DNA of 64,000 bases from Rubrobacter_A sp965214435 (GCA_965214435.1 OZ243960.1:1922001-1986000), one strand, 5' to 3'; counted from the stretch's first letter, positions 40,932 to 49,838 are shown. Notes: generated from the letters alone by a model not told the origin. Program-made: numbers and translations.

Positions 40932-41489
40932 ATGGATCAGCAGAGCATCAACCAGGCCGCAGAGCGGTGGACCGAAGCGGTCACGCAGTCTTACAAGACG
41001 ATCGCCGACAGGACCGTGGCGTTGCAGGAGAGCAACCTCCGCTTTGCCCAGAACACGCTGCAGGGTTTCGTCCAGCAGCTACAAAACCAGACCACCGGCA
41101 ACCAGCAGGCGGTCCAGAACCTGCGGCAGCAGGGTCAGCAGCAGCGGCAGTCCTTTCAGCAGCTTTCCCAAGAGTTGATGAACGCTTACCAGGGTTACCT
41201 GAACTCCGCGGTCTCCTACTACCAGGAGAGCCTCTCCACCGCGACGCGGGCCACGCAGGACAGCTTGCAGGCGGCCGGTCAGATGACTCAGAGCAACCTG
41301 CAGGCTGCGGGCCAGACCACCAATAGCAACCTGCGGGCCGTTCAGCAGACCGGTGAGACGGCCGGACAGGTCGCCCGTCAGACGGCCGGCACCGCCCGTC
41401 AGACCGCCGAGGAAGTCATGGACCAGGGCACCGAGGCCGCTGAGCAGGGCGCGTCCAACGCCCGCAAGGCTGCCAACAACAAGAGGTAA
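40932..41489 (+). CDS. phasin/LEA-like glutamine-rich coiled-coil protein
   Basis: A 185-residue helical protein with very high Gln, Ala and Thr and no Cys or Pro. Start MDQQSINQAAERW; middle LQQGQQQRQS-like runs (QQLQNQTTGNQQAVQNLRQQ) and VSYYQESLSTATRATQDSL. The tail repeats degenerate units (AAGQMTQSNLQ, AAGQTTNSNLR, ARQTAGTARQTAEEV). This is the composition of phasins or LEA-like stress proteins that coat granules or protect in drying. The ATG has GAAGGG upstream; a longer GTG-type frame adds 34 residues of unlikely sequence. A strong terminator follows. Confidence 0.7.
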   Translation: MDQQSINQAAERWTEAVTQSYKTIADRTVALQESNLRFAQNTLQGFVQQLQNQTTGNQQAVQNLRQQGQQQRQSFQQLSQELMNAYQGYLNSAVSYYQESLSTATRATQDSLQAAGQMTQSNLQAAGQTTNSNLRAVQQTGETAGQVARQTAGTARQTAEEVMDQGTEAAEQGASNARKAANNKR

Positions 41490-41520
41490 CCCGGCTAGAG
41501 CCGAGTAACCAGGTTACGAG

Positions 41521-41558
41521 CCCCGGTAAGCGTTCTTTAGACGCTTACCGGGGTTTTT
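41521..41558 (+). terminator. strong rho-independent terminator
   Basis: Perfect 13-bp stem CCCCGGTAAGCGT/ACGCTTACCGGGG with a 7-base loop and a following TTTTTCTTT. This is the best terminator in the window and suggests high expression of the phasin-like gene. Confidence 0.92.
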
Positions 41559-41607
41559 CTTTGCGGAGGGTTGTGACGGTCGCCGGTAACTGGAGACGGC
41601 GGCTGGC

Positions 41608-42696
41608 TCAGAAAGCGTAGCGCACCTGGCAGTACGGCAGACGTTCGGCGAGGAGCGCGCGGAACTCGCCGACGAGCCGGCGTTTGAGGTTACGTTCGTA
41701 TCGGAGTACCCGTTCGCCGCTGGCCTGGGAGGTTTTGTACTCCTGGATGTCGGGGCGCCAGATCAGGTTCTCTCCTTTCGGATGCCAGGCGAGGTTGGTG
41801 TCATGCAAACCTTGAGTGTGGGTCAGAAATATTATCTCCGCTGACAGCTGCGCCTTCGCTTTTTCGGAGAGCGTGGCGTTCATCAGGTCGAATAACCCCG
41901 CGTAGCCCTCCAGCCAGCCTTCCGTAAAGACCACCGGCCCGAAGTTCACGTTGACCTCGTAGCCGGCCTCGACAAAGTCGTTTATCGCCGCGACCCGCTC
42001 TTCCACGGGCGAGGTACGCACATCTAATATCCGGGCCGTCTCCGGTGGCATGAGCGAGAACCTGAGACGGGTCTTGCCCTGTGGGTCGTACTCCAGGAGG
42101 TCTTTGTTGACGTACTTGGTGGCGAAGGTAGCTTTGGCGTTCGGTAGACCGCGGAACAGGGTTACGAGGTCCCGGACGTTGTCGGAGATCAGGGCGTCCA
42201 CCGAGCAGTCGTTGTTCGTGCCGAGTTCGTAGACCCAGAGGTCCGGGTCCGCCTGCGTAGGCTCGAACTTCATGCCCTGCCGGTAGGCGTGGCGTTCGAT
42301 AGAGTCAGAAATCTCCCCGATGTTCACGAACGTCGTGATCGGGTTCGCCGAACCTTTACGCCGGGCCACATAGCAGTACGAGCAAGCCATCGTGCACCCG
42401 TTGGCGTGGGACGGCGCTATGAAATCCGCGCTGCGGTAGAAGGACCGGATCGACAGACCCTTCTTGACCCCGAGGACGAGCACATTCTTCTTTGTCCGGA
42501 CCCAGTCTCCCGTAGCGTCCGCGTTGTCATTGAGCTCGGGGATATTCTGGTGGGCCGGTACCTCGACGCGCCGGGCTTCGGGGAAGCGGGACAGGATCCC
42601 ACACCCACGCTCGTACTCCGGGACGGCGGGCTCGTGGTAGACCGTGCCCACTTCCAGAAGGCTCCTGCTGGTTTTTAAAGAGCCGCCTTCTACCAT
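41608..42696 (-). CDS. spore photoproduct lyase-family radical SAM protein
   Basis: A 362-residue protein. The radical-SAM [4Fe-4S] motif is CTMACSYC, with cysteines at 101, 105 and 108 (CxxxCxxC). The rest matches the spore photoproduct lyase family: VYELGTNNDCSVDAL, FATKYVNKDLL, RFSLMPPETARILD, LTHTQGLHDTN. Genuine lyases repair thymine dimers of spore type. The organism's sporulation state cannot be read here, and the Cys of classical SPL (Cys141) was not checked. ATG start at 42696. A role in UV damage repair is the family-based expectation. Confidence 0.85.
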   Translation of the reverse strand: MVEGGSLKTSRSLLEVGTVYHEPAVPEYERGCGILSRFPEARRVEVPAHQNIPELNDNADATGDWVRTKKNVLVLGVKKGLSIRSFYRSADFIAPSHANGCTMACSYCYVARRKGSANPITTFVNIGEISDSIERHAYRQGMKFEPTQADPDLWVYELGTNNDCSVDALISDNVRDLVTLFRGLPNAKATFATKYVNKDLLEYDPQGKTRLRFSLMPPETARILDVRTSPVEERVAAINDFVEAGYEVNVNFGPVVFTEGWLEGYAGLFDLMNATLSEKAKAQLSAEIIFLTHTQGLHDTNLAWHPKGENLIWRPDIQEYKTSQASGERVLRYERNLKRRLVGEFRALLAERLPYCQVRYAF

Positions 42697-42751
42697 TTCT
42701 CTAGTCTACGGCAGGCGCCCCGGAAGCCCGTAAAACCGGACACCGGCGACG

Positions 42752-43780
42752 CTAACCAGTAGCTTTCACCGCCCCGAGCACCGCGTTCCAGAACTCGTCC
42801 CGCTCGCCGGGGACGAACGGTATGTAGAGGGCGACGCGGTCTATGAGGCCCTCGTAGCGCTCCTTGAGAGCGGAACCTATCTCGTCCGGGGCGGCTTCGA
42901 CGGCAAAGGCGTGCAGCATCTCATCGTTTATTAGCTTTGGCATCTCGTTCCACTGCTTGTTGCGGGCCAGCCCCGAAAGCTCCTCGCCGACGTTTTCCCA
43001 GCCGTGGGCTTCCAGGACCGTGCGGTAGGTCGGGGTCGAGGCGTAGAACGAAATTTGGCTGCGGATAGCCTCGCGTCGCTCCTCGGTCTCTTTTTCGTCC
43101 CGGCCGGTTATGGCGAAGGCACTGGTCGCGAGCGCCACGTCCCCGGCGGAGCGGCCTTCCTTCTCAGCTCCCTCGGATATGGCGGGCTTTATGGTCTGCT
43201 TCACGTACTCCGGGGAGTGGAACGGGTGGACGTGGAAGCCGTCGCAGAGTTCTCCGGCCAGCTTTGCGAGGCGGGTGTTCACGCCGGCGATGTAGATCGG
43301 GATTTCCGGGTGGTCGATCGGGCCGGGGTTGAAAAACGGTGACATGAGGGTGTGCTGGTAGAACTCGCCCCGGTAGTCCAGGGAGCCCTCGCTCTGGAAG
43401 GAAGCCCAGATCTCCCGCAACGCCCGCACGTAGTCCGCTAGACGCGAGGCTGGCTTGTCGAACGGCATCGAGAACCGCCGCTCGACGTGCGCCCGTACCT
43501 GCGTCCCGAGCCCCAGGATAAACCTCCCACCGGAAAGACTCTGCAAATCCCAGGCGGTCTGGGCGGTCGCCATCGGCGAGCGGGAGAACGCTATGGCTAT
43601 TGAGGTGCCGAGGCTCAAGCTTTCGGTGGCGTTGGCCGCGAGCGCCAGCGGCAGAAACGAGTCGTGCTTGGTCTCGCTGGTCCACAGCCCGTCAAAGCCT
43701 AGGTCTTCGGCGGCGGCCGCCGTCCGGTCCATACCGGGCAGGTTGTTTCCCTCGACCGCGAGGGCCGCGTCTAGCTTCAT
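42752..43780 (-). CDS. LLM-class F420-dependent oxidoreductase (TIGR03617-like)
   Basis: Luciferase-like TIM barrel of 342 residues: LGFDGLWTSETKHDSFLPLALAA at the N-terminus in part, LSLGTSIAIAFSRSP, SGGRFILGLGTQVRAHVERR and PIYIAGVNTRL. The GLGTQVRAHVERRFSM motif is typical of the TIGR03617 group of actinobacteria, which use F420. Substrate unknown. The ATG overlaps the stop of the upstream reductase gene (ATGA), so the two are translationally coupled. Confidence 0.87.
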   Translation of the reverse strand: MKLDAALAVEGNNLPGMDRTAAAAEDLGFDGLWTSETKHDSFLPLALAANATESLSLGTSIAIAFSRSPMATAQTAWDLQSLSGGRFILGLGTQVRAHVERRFSMPFDKPASRLADYVRALREIWASFQSEGSLDYRGEFYQHTLMSPFFNPGPIDHPEIPIYIAGVNTRLAKLAGELCDGFHVHPFHSPEYVKQTIKPAISEGAEKEGRSAGDVALATSAFAITGRDEKETEERREAIRSQISFYASTPTYRTVLEAHGWENVGEELSGLARNKQWNEMPKLINDEMLHAFAVEAAPDEIGSALKERYEGLIDRVALYIPFVPGERDEFWNAVLGAVKATG

Positions 43781-44760
43781 CAGTCCTCCTGGGGTATGAG
43801 TAGGAGCTTGCCGGTGGTCTTACGGCCTTCCAGATCCTCGTGGGCCTGGGCGGCGTCTTCTAAGGCATAGGAGCCCCCGATGCGGATGTCCAGGTTGTTC
43901 TGGCCGATCCAGGTGAACAGGCTCTCGGCCCGCCACAGCAGTTCCTCGCGGCTCGCGTTGTACTGGCCTAGAGATGGCCGGGTTACGAACAACCCGCCTT
44001 TCTGGTTCAGGACTTGCAGGTCTAGCGGCGGGACCGGGCCGCTGGCCTGTCCGAAGAGGACCATGTAGCCGCGGGGCCGCAGGGCGTCGAGGCCGCCGTC
44101 AAAGGTCGAGGCCCCGACCGAGTCGTAGACCACGTGGACGCCCTCGCCGTCGGTGATGCGATTCGTCTCTTCTACGAAGTTTTGTTCGGTGTAGAGGATG
44201 ACCTCGTCCGCGCCGGCGCCTTTGGCGAGTTTGGCTTTCTCTTCGGTCGAGACCGTCCCGATCACGGTCGCCCCCCGCATCTTGGCTAGCTGGCAGAGGA
44301 TCAAACCTACCCCGCCGGCCGCCGCGTGGACGAGCGCCACCTGCCCTTCTTGCAGCGGGAAGGTGCTGTGGGTGAGGTAGTGGGCGGTCATGCCCTGTAG
44401 CATCACGGCGGCCGCCATCCGGGCCTCGACGTAGGTGACGTTGAACGGCACGAGCTTGTCGGCGGGGGCGACGACATACCCGGCATAGGACCCCGGTACC
44501 CCGGCAAAAGCCACGTAATCCCCGGTCGAGAACTCTTCTACGCCGTCGCCGAGCGCCACGACTTCGCCCGCGCCTTCGAGTCCGAGGGTAAACGGCAGCT
44601 CTCCCTGGTAGACTCCCGAGCGCTGGTAGACGTCTATGTAGTTTATGCCGCAGGCTGAGAGCTTGACCAGGGCTTCTCCGGGGCCTGGTTCAGGGATTTC
44701 CACGTCCTCGTAGCTCATCGCCTCCGGACCGCCGTACTCGTTTACCCGGATCGCCTTCAT
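43780..44760 (-). CDS. NADPH:quinone reductase, MDR family
   Basis: A 326-residue zinc-free MDR starting MKAIRVNEYGGPEAMSYEDV. The GroES half contains INYIDVYQRSGVYQG, and the Rossmann motif is VHAAAGGVGLILCQLAKMRGA. YDSVGASTFDGGLDALRPRG is the hallmark of quinone oxidoreductases (QOR). The ATG at 44760 with AGGGG upstream is preferred to one nine codons earlier. It is followed by the overlapping LLM oxidoreductase gene. Confidence 0.9.
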   Translation of the reverse strand: MKAIRVNEYGGPEAMSYEDVEIPEPGPGEALVKLSACGINYIDVYQRSGVYQGELPFTLGLEGAGEVVALGDGVEEFSTGDYVAFAGVPGSYAGYVVAPADKLVPFNVTYVEARMAAAVMLQGMTAHYLTHSTFPLQEGQVALVHAAAGGVGLILCQLAKMRGATVIGTVSTEEKAKLAKGAGADEVILYTEQNFVEETNRITDGEGVHVVYDSVGASTFDGGLDALRPRGYMVLFGQASGPVPPLDLQVLNQKGGLFVTRPSLGQYNASREELLWRAESLFTWIGQNNLDIRIGGSYALEDAAQAHEDLEGRKTTGKLLLIPQED

Positions 44761-44895
44761 CCCCTGGCCTCCCTTTCCTTGTGGCATTGGACCTCACGCT
44801 CATTCTAGCGGACGTCCCGGGTGGGGATAGAATAGTCCGCTCCGGGGAACGATACCCGGACGGCAGGACACGGTTTATGGAGGGGATCCACGCTT

Positions 44896-46359
44896 TTGAA
44901 CAGCCTGGACAAGAATCGGGATAATTTGTGGGCCGCGGCGGTCGCCGCGGCCGTGTTGCTCGGCGGCTTCCTGCGGTTCTACCACCTCGGCGCCCAGAGC
45001 CTGTGGCTGGACGAGGGGGTCTCCGTCAAGATCGCCGCCCTAGACCCCGGCGAGATGATCCGGACGGCCTCCTCCGACCCCACGCCGCCGCTCTACTACC
45101 TGCTCCTTCACTACTGGTCCATCCTTTTCGGAGACTCGGACTTCGCGCTCCGGGCACCGTCGGCTATTAGCGGTACCGCCGCCGTGTTCGTGATCTACCG
45201 TTTCGGAGCCCTCCTGCTCAACAGGACCACGGGCCTCCTGGCCGCCCTCCTCCTCGCCACCTCCGGCTACCAGGTCTTCTACTCCCAGGAAGTTAGGGCC
45301 TATGGGTTCTTCTCCCTGCTCGTCCTGCTGTCCATGTGGTTCTTCGTGAAACTCGCCCGCCGAGTGCTCTCACAAGAGACCGCAGGATGGGCCACACCCA
45401 TCGGCTACGTCGCATCTACGTCCCTCATGATGTACGCCCACGTCTACGGCATCTTTGTCGTGGCCGCCCAGAGCGTCTACCTCCTCGGGTCGATACTCGC
45501 CGCGAAAAGGTCCGGAACCCGCCCCACGCCCGGGTTTAAAGGCTGGTTCTTTATACAAGGGGCGCTCGCGGTCCTGTACATTCCGGGCTTCGTTTTCCTG
45601 ACGGCCCAGATCTCCCAGCCTCGGGGACGCGCCTGGGTGGACGAGCCGACGCTGAACTCTCTGGCCCGCTTCCTGGTGGTCTACGCGGGATCAGTGCCGA
45701 TAGCTTACGTCTTCGTGGTCCTCACCGCCGTTCCCGTCGCACTACTCTTTTTCAAGTTTGTCGACGCTCGGCTATCGCCGGGCGGTCGCCAGCGCCGCGG
45801 GGTCTACCTGCTTCTTCTCTGGCTGCTGGCCCCCGTCGTACTGCCGTTTGTCGTATCGAAGGTCTGGACGCCGATCCTCGGCCACGACCGGCACATCATG
45901 GCCGCCTCGTTCGCACTGTACCTGCTCGCCGCAAAGGGAATAGAGAGTCTGGCGCGTGGCGCGTACCGCCGGCCGGTCGCCCTCGCGGCGGCGGCCCTCA
46001 TATTAGGTCTCGGGGTGCCGAACGTCCTCGCGAACCTCAACGAGTTCGACCGCGAGCAGTGGCGGGAAGCAACCCGTTACGTAGACGTCCACGCCGAGAG
46101 AGGAGATCTGGTAATGTCCGACGCCGGCTTCGACTTCGGCCTCCTGTTTACCCACTACTCTGACAGGGAAGACCTGGACAAAGAATCTCTGTCAAAAAAC
46201 GCTCCACAACTACCGATCGGTGATCACGAGCGCGTCTGGACCCTGCTCTACGACCAAGACTCTCCCCAACTCACCAGCGGAGACTTCGAGAAAGACTTCC
46301 GCGAGGTCCGCCACAGAAAGTACCGCGGCATAGACCTCACCCTGTTCGAAAGAAAATAG
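44896..46359 (+). CDS. ArnT/PMT-like membrane glycosyltransferase
   Basis: Integral glycosyltransferase of the GT-C fold (487 residues) using polyprenyl-phosphate sugars. About ten membrane helices; the conserved first-loop motif is LWLDEGVSVKIA (acidic catalytic Asp/Glu after helix 1) with PPLYYLLLHYW next to it, as in GT39/GT83 proteins. The C-terminal 130 residues are extracytoplasmic (DRHIMAASFALYLLAAKG, ...DFGLLFTHYSDRED). TTG start at 44896, about 15 bases after GGAGGGG. Acceptor unknown. Only 25 bases separate it from a truncated metal-transporter relic, which may mark an old deletion junction. Confidence 0.85.
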   Translation: MNSLDKNRDNLWAAAVAAAVLLGGFLRFYHLGAQSLWLDEGVSVKIAALDPGEMIRTASSDPTPPLYYLLLHYWSILFGDSDFALRAPSAISGTAAVFVIYRFGALLLNRTTGLLAALLLATSGYQVFYSQEVRAYGFFSLLVLLSMWFFVKLARRVLSQETAGWATPIGYVASTSLMMYAHVYGIFVVAAQSVYLLGSILAAKRSGTRPTPGFKGWFFIQGALAVLYIPGFVFLTAQISQPRGRAWVDEPTLNSLARFLVVYAGSVPIAYVFVVLTAVPVALLFFKFVDARLSPGGRQRRGVYLLLLWLLAPVVLPFVVSKVWTPILGHDRHIMAASFALYLLAAKGIESLARGAYRRPVALAAAALILGLGVPNVLANLNEFDREQWREATRYVDVHAERGDLVMSDAGFDFGLLFTHYSDREDLDKESLSKNAPQLPIGDHERVWTLLYDQDSPQLTSGDFEKDFREVRHRKYRGIDLTLFERK

Positions 46360-46384
46360 CCCCAGTTTCCAGGGGGCGGGAAGC

Positions 46385-47056
46385 GTGCTGCTCTCCACCG
46401 GCATCCTCGGGGCGACGGTCATGCCGCACGCCATCTACCTGCACTCGGCCCTGACGCAGAACCGGGTGGTCGGGAGGGATGAGGAGGAGCGGCGCAAGAT
46501 CTTCCGTTTCGAGTTCATGGATATCGTGATCGCCATGGTCATCGCCGGGGCCATAAACGCCAGCATGCTCATAACCGCCGCCGCCCTGTTCCACTCCAAA
46601 GGTCTCAACGTGGAAGACCTCGACGTGGCCTTCAACCAGTTCGGGAACGCCATCGGACCGGCCGCCGCCATACTGTTCAGTGTCGGACTCCCGGCTAGCT
46701 GTGTCTCAAGCTCGACGGTCGGCACCCTCTCGGGGCAGGTCATTATGCAGGGCTTTATAAACTACCGGATCCCGCTTTTGTTGAGGCGGCTTATGACCAT
46801 GACCCCCGCTCTGGTAATTATCGCCCTCGGGGTCAACCCTACCCGGGCGCTGGTCTTGAGTCAGGTAGTGCTCTCCTTCGGGATAGCGTTCGCGCTGATA
46901 CCCCTGATCCTGTTTTGCAGCAACCGGGAGCTGATGGGCACGCTGGTAAACCGCCGGGTGACCACGGTGATCGCCTGGATCGTCTCGGTCCTGATCATCG
47001 CCCTTAACATCTTCCTCCTCTACCAGACCTTCTTCCCCAGCGCACCGGGGAGTTAG
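46385..47056 (+). pseudogene. 5'-truncated Nramp/MntH divalent metal transporter
   Basis: The frame encodes only the second half of an Nramp protein: STGILGATVMPHAIYLHSAL contains the helix-6 MPH metal-binding motif, and later helices include SSTVGTLSGQVIMQGF. Helices 1-5 with the DPGN motif, about 200 residues, are missing, and the sequence upstream is the glycosyltransferase stop. There is no good start or ribosome binding site. A half transporter cannot make the alternating-access bundle, so this is a relic. The reading frame to its natural end is still open. Confidence 0.85.
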
Positions 47057-47103
47057 CAACGACGGACCAGGGAGCGGCACCGAGATTCCGGAGGGAGAGC
47101 TTG

Positions 47104-47166
47104 ATGGTTGACGGTCAAGTAAGGAGCGGGGAATCAGAAGAGAAGAGTAGAGCCACTACGGATTAA
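47104..47166 (+). CDS. possible 20-residue leader peptide
   Basis: ATG GTT GAC with GGAGGGAG seven bases upstream and a TAA after 20 codons (MVDGQVRSGESEEKSRATTD). The good ribosome binding site is the only support. It lies between two metal-transporter relics and may be a leftover of the same decay. Confidence 0.25.
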   Translation: MVDGQVRSGESEEKSRATTD

Positions 47167-47240
47167 AGGAGTTGCTTAGAGCGTGCGATCGTCACGAACC
47201 TTTCACGAAGATCGGGACCACAGCGGAGGGGTGCACTACG

Positions 47241-47686
47241 ATGATAGAGGCGTTGAACATATTCGTAACCTCCGTCCGTGATGAGTTTGTTCAGGTCAGC
47301 GCGTTCGTGGCGATTACCGTCCTGATATATTCGGCTACATCCAGTACCGGACAAAGGGCGCCATCACCAGGTTTCTACAGAACAACCGGAAGTGGCAGCC
47401 GGTCGCCGGTGCCCTGCTCGGCCTGACCCCCGGCTGTGGTGGCGCGATCATCGCGATGCCGCTGTACATCCGCGGCACCATCAGCTTCGGGACCATCGTC
47501 GCCACGCTCGCGGCCACGGCTGGTGACTCGGCCTTCGTCATCATCGCGCTCGCGCCCAAGGCAGCCGTGTACTCCTACGCGATAGCCTTCGTTGCCACGA
47601 TCTACACGACGATACCGGCGTTCGTGGTCGGCATCTTGCTCTACTTCTTCTGGCCGTTCGCCCAGTTCGGGTTTGGGGTACTTTGA
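47241..47686 (+). pseudogene. frameshifted, truncated putative manganese transporter
   Basis: ATG with GGAGGGG upstream begins MIEALNIFVTSVRDEFVQVS, the usual start of the 'putative manganese transporter' family. An extra TA in the ATATAT run near 47325-47330 shifts the frame. Continuing in the second frame restores FGYIQYRTKGAITRFLQ, PVAGALLGLTPGCGGAIIAM and PLYIRGTISFGTIVATLAAT. The product then ends after about 148 residues, under half of the normal length. Both defects argue for a pseudogene, alongside the Nramp relic. Confidence 0.78.
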
Positions 47687-47803
47687 TCTCACACCTTTAT
47701 TACCGGATGATGCGCTATCGTCCATTCTCAACGTAATCTACTGCTGGTGTGGAAATATTGGAGGTCAGTGACGAGGATGCCCGAGGCTCCTGTGAGCATT
47801 ACG

Positions 47804-47840
47804 GTTACAGAACACCGGTCGTTATGACTAACTCTGTAAC
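47804..47840. repeat. 8-bp inverted repeat in the intergenic region
   Basis: GTTACAGA (47804-47811) and TCTGTAAC (47833-47840) with 21 bases between. It lies in the 450-base gene-free stretch 47687-48138, which is more AT-rich than its surroundings. Confidence 0.4.
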
Positions 47841-47908
47841 GCAGAGTCGCAGTATCTGATCCGAACTCCAGAGAACAGGACTCTACAAGCCACAATATAC
47901 AATCAGGC

Positions 47909-47934
47909 ATTGTCAATACAAAAGTACTGACAAT
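47909..47934. promoter_or_regulatory. 26-bp palindrome, probable operator
   Basis: ATTGTCA-a-TAC-AAAA-GTA-c-TGACAAT: ten of eleven positions in each arm are complementary around AAAA. It lies about 150 bases upstream of the promoter of the glycosylphosphotransferase gene. The regulator is unknown. Confidence 0.5.
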
Positions 47935-48062
47935 AGTGTACATGCATAGCCAAGACTATTGTTAAGCAAGGATGTGTGCGATATAGACTTACAACGCTAG
48001 TACCGGACCGCACCTATAGCCACTTTACGTGTAGTATGGTACATATCCTGGCTTGAACCCCT

Positions 48063-48090
48063 TTTACATGGCATCTATTGGCATTATATT
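48063..48090 (+). promoter_or_regulatory. promoter of the glycosylphosphotransferase gene
   Basis: TTTACA (48063-48068) and TATATT (48085-48090) with a 16-base spacer; a GGGGGAGG ribosome binding site follows at 48126-48133. Confidence 0.6.
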
Positions 48091-48141
48091 TTAGTCATTC
48101 ATGACGTAATGCTCACAGGGTACATGGGGGAGGTCTGATTG

Positions 48142-49623
48142 GTGCAGCAAAGGAAAGGGATGTTGGTCCCGGCAAGGCATGACAACGCGCGTCCTGCAAA
48201 AGAGAGCCGTCGGAAGAATATCTGGAGGCAGCGTTTAGTAAACCTTGTGTTGATCGGCGTCGATATGGCGGTGGCGCTTGTAATCTGGAGCGTAGCGTAT
48301 CAGGTTCATAGTCTCTGGGGCGAGGGGCCGCTCTCGGAGGTAGCTATCGCCGCCATAGTGCCGAGCGTGGCTCTCTGGATCGGGCTGCGCGCGGTGATGG
48401 GGCTGTATCCAGGTTACGGATTAGACCGGGTGGAGGAACTGCGGCGGCACACGTACTCGGTACTCGCCACTGGGGCCACAACAGCTACCTTCGCCGTGGC
48501 TTTCCAGACCGGGGAGCAGCTTTCCAGGCTACTCTTGCTCATGGGTTTTCTCGGGCTGCTCACGCTCACGCCGGTTGCGCGCCATTTCACTAAACTTGCT
48601 CTCAGGGCGGGCAGAGCCTGGGGCAAGCCGGTCATCATCGTGAGTTCCGGCAAAGCTGGCGGGCAAGTCACGGACCACCTCCGCCAGAGCTGGGAGCTAG
48701 GCTACGACGACGTGGCGGTTTTCGACTACCGGCTCTCCCTCGCGGACGGCTCCCTCGAAGGACTGCCGCAGGAAGAAACCTCCCTGGCCGATGTCGGAAG
48801 CCTCGCCCGCCGGCAGGGTGTGGGCACCATCATCTTCGCCATGCCCCACACCCGGCGCGAGCAACTCGTCCCGCTGGTAGACTGGGCGAGCACCAGCTTC
48901 CGGCACGTCATGGTCATCCCCAACCTGGGCGGCATCACAAACTCGGCGGTCGTGGCCCGGGACCTCTCCGGGACCTTCGGAGTCGAGATCAAGTACAACC
49001 TCCTCAATCCCTGGGCGCGGTTCGTAAAGCGTCTTCTGGACCTGTTCGGCACTGTTTTAGGCGGCCTCCTGATAACCCCTCTAATACTGACCATAGCGCT
49101 CCTGATCAAGCTAGACTCTCCGGGGCCGGCGTTCTACGGACACAAGCGCCTGGGGGCCGGTAGCCAGCACTTTAACTGCTGGAAGTTCCGGACGATGCAC
49201 CAGGACGCGGAGGTGCTGCTGGAGAAGTGCCTGCGCAACGACCCGCTCTTGCAGGCGGAGTGGGAGCACAACCACAAGCTACGAGATGACCCCCGGGTCA
49301 CCCGGGTCGGCCGATTTTTACGAAAGACCAGCCTGGACGAGCTGCCCCAGCTCTGGAACGTCCTCGCAGGAGAGATGAGCCTTACCGGACCCCGGCCTAT
49401 CGTCGACGCGGAGGTGACGAAGTATGGAGAGTTCTACCGGCTCTACGAGCGCATCCGTCCGGGGATGTCCGGGCTGTGGCAGGTGAGCGGCCGGAGCGCC
49501 ACCAGCTACTCCGAAAGGGTGCGCATGGACTCCTACTACGTGCACAACTGGTCGATATGGCTGGACGTCGTCGTCCTGGTCCTCACGGTGAAGTCGGTCC
49601 TGTCGAGCCGGGGGGCATTCTAA
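48142..49623 (+). CDS. polyprenyl glycosylphosphotransferase (initiating enzyme, WbaP-like)
   Basis: First enzyme of exopolysaccharide synthesis (493 residues): transfers a sugar-1-phosphate from a nucleotide sugar to undecaprenyl phosphate. Four N-terminal helices (residues 30-160), a CoA-binding-like Rossmann domain (VIIVSSGKAGGQVTDHL), a re-entrant helix (KRLLDLFGTVLGGLLITPLI) and the catalytic domain with FYGHKRLG, FRTMHQDAE, TSLDELPQLWNVLAGEMSL and RPGMSGLWQVSGRS. The GTG at 48142 is eight bases from GGGGGAGG; the preceding TTG is an alternative. It faces the minus-strand EPS operon, of which it is the priming partner. Confidence 0.9.
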   Translation: MQQRKGMLVPARHDNARPAKESRRKNIWRQRLVNLVLIGVDMAVALVIWSVAYQVHSLWGEGPLSEVAIAAIVPSVALWIGLRAVMGLYPGYGLDRVEELRRHTYSVLATGATTATFAVAFQTGEQLSRLLLLMGFLGLLTLTPVARHFTKLALRAGRAWGKPVIIVSSGKAGGQVTDHLRQSWELGYDDVAVFDYRLSLADGSLEGLPQEETSLADVGSLARRQGVGTIIFAMPHTRREQLVPLVDWASTSFRHVMVIPNLGGITNSAVVARDLSGTFGVEIKYNLLNPWARFVKRLLDLFGTVLGGLLITPLILTIALLIKLDSPGPAFYGHKRLGAGSQHFNCWKFRTMHQDAEVLLEKCLRNDPLLQAEWEHNHKLRDDPRVTRVGRFLRKTSLDELPQLWNVLAGEMSLTGPRPIVDAEVTKYGEFYRLYERIRPGMSGLWQVSGRSATSYSERVRMDSYYVHNWSIWLDVVVLVLTVKSVLSSRGAF

Positions 49624-49630
49624 TAGCTGA

Positions 49631-49659
49631 TCAGCATTCCAGCCGGTCAGCATTCCAGC
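49631..49659 (+). repeat. two-copy direct repeat after the gene stop
   Basis: TCAGCATTCCAGC occurs at 49631-49643 and 49647-49659. The rest of 49624-49838 holds no gene. Confidence 0.6.
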
Positions 49660-49838
49660 TTATCTTCGGGTAGCGACGCCGTCTGTAGGGCGAGCCTACC
49701 TGTGGTTTGTGGGACAACATTTCCGCCCGGAGCTTTTTACCTCACGTGTTGCCGACAGGCTGACGAGCTTGAGACCGCTCCTCGTGCGTGAGGCACGACC
49801 TCTGTCCGGGGCGCTACAGGGTGGTCGCTCTACGGAGG

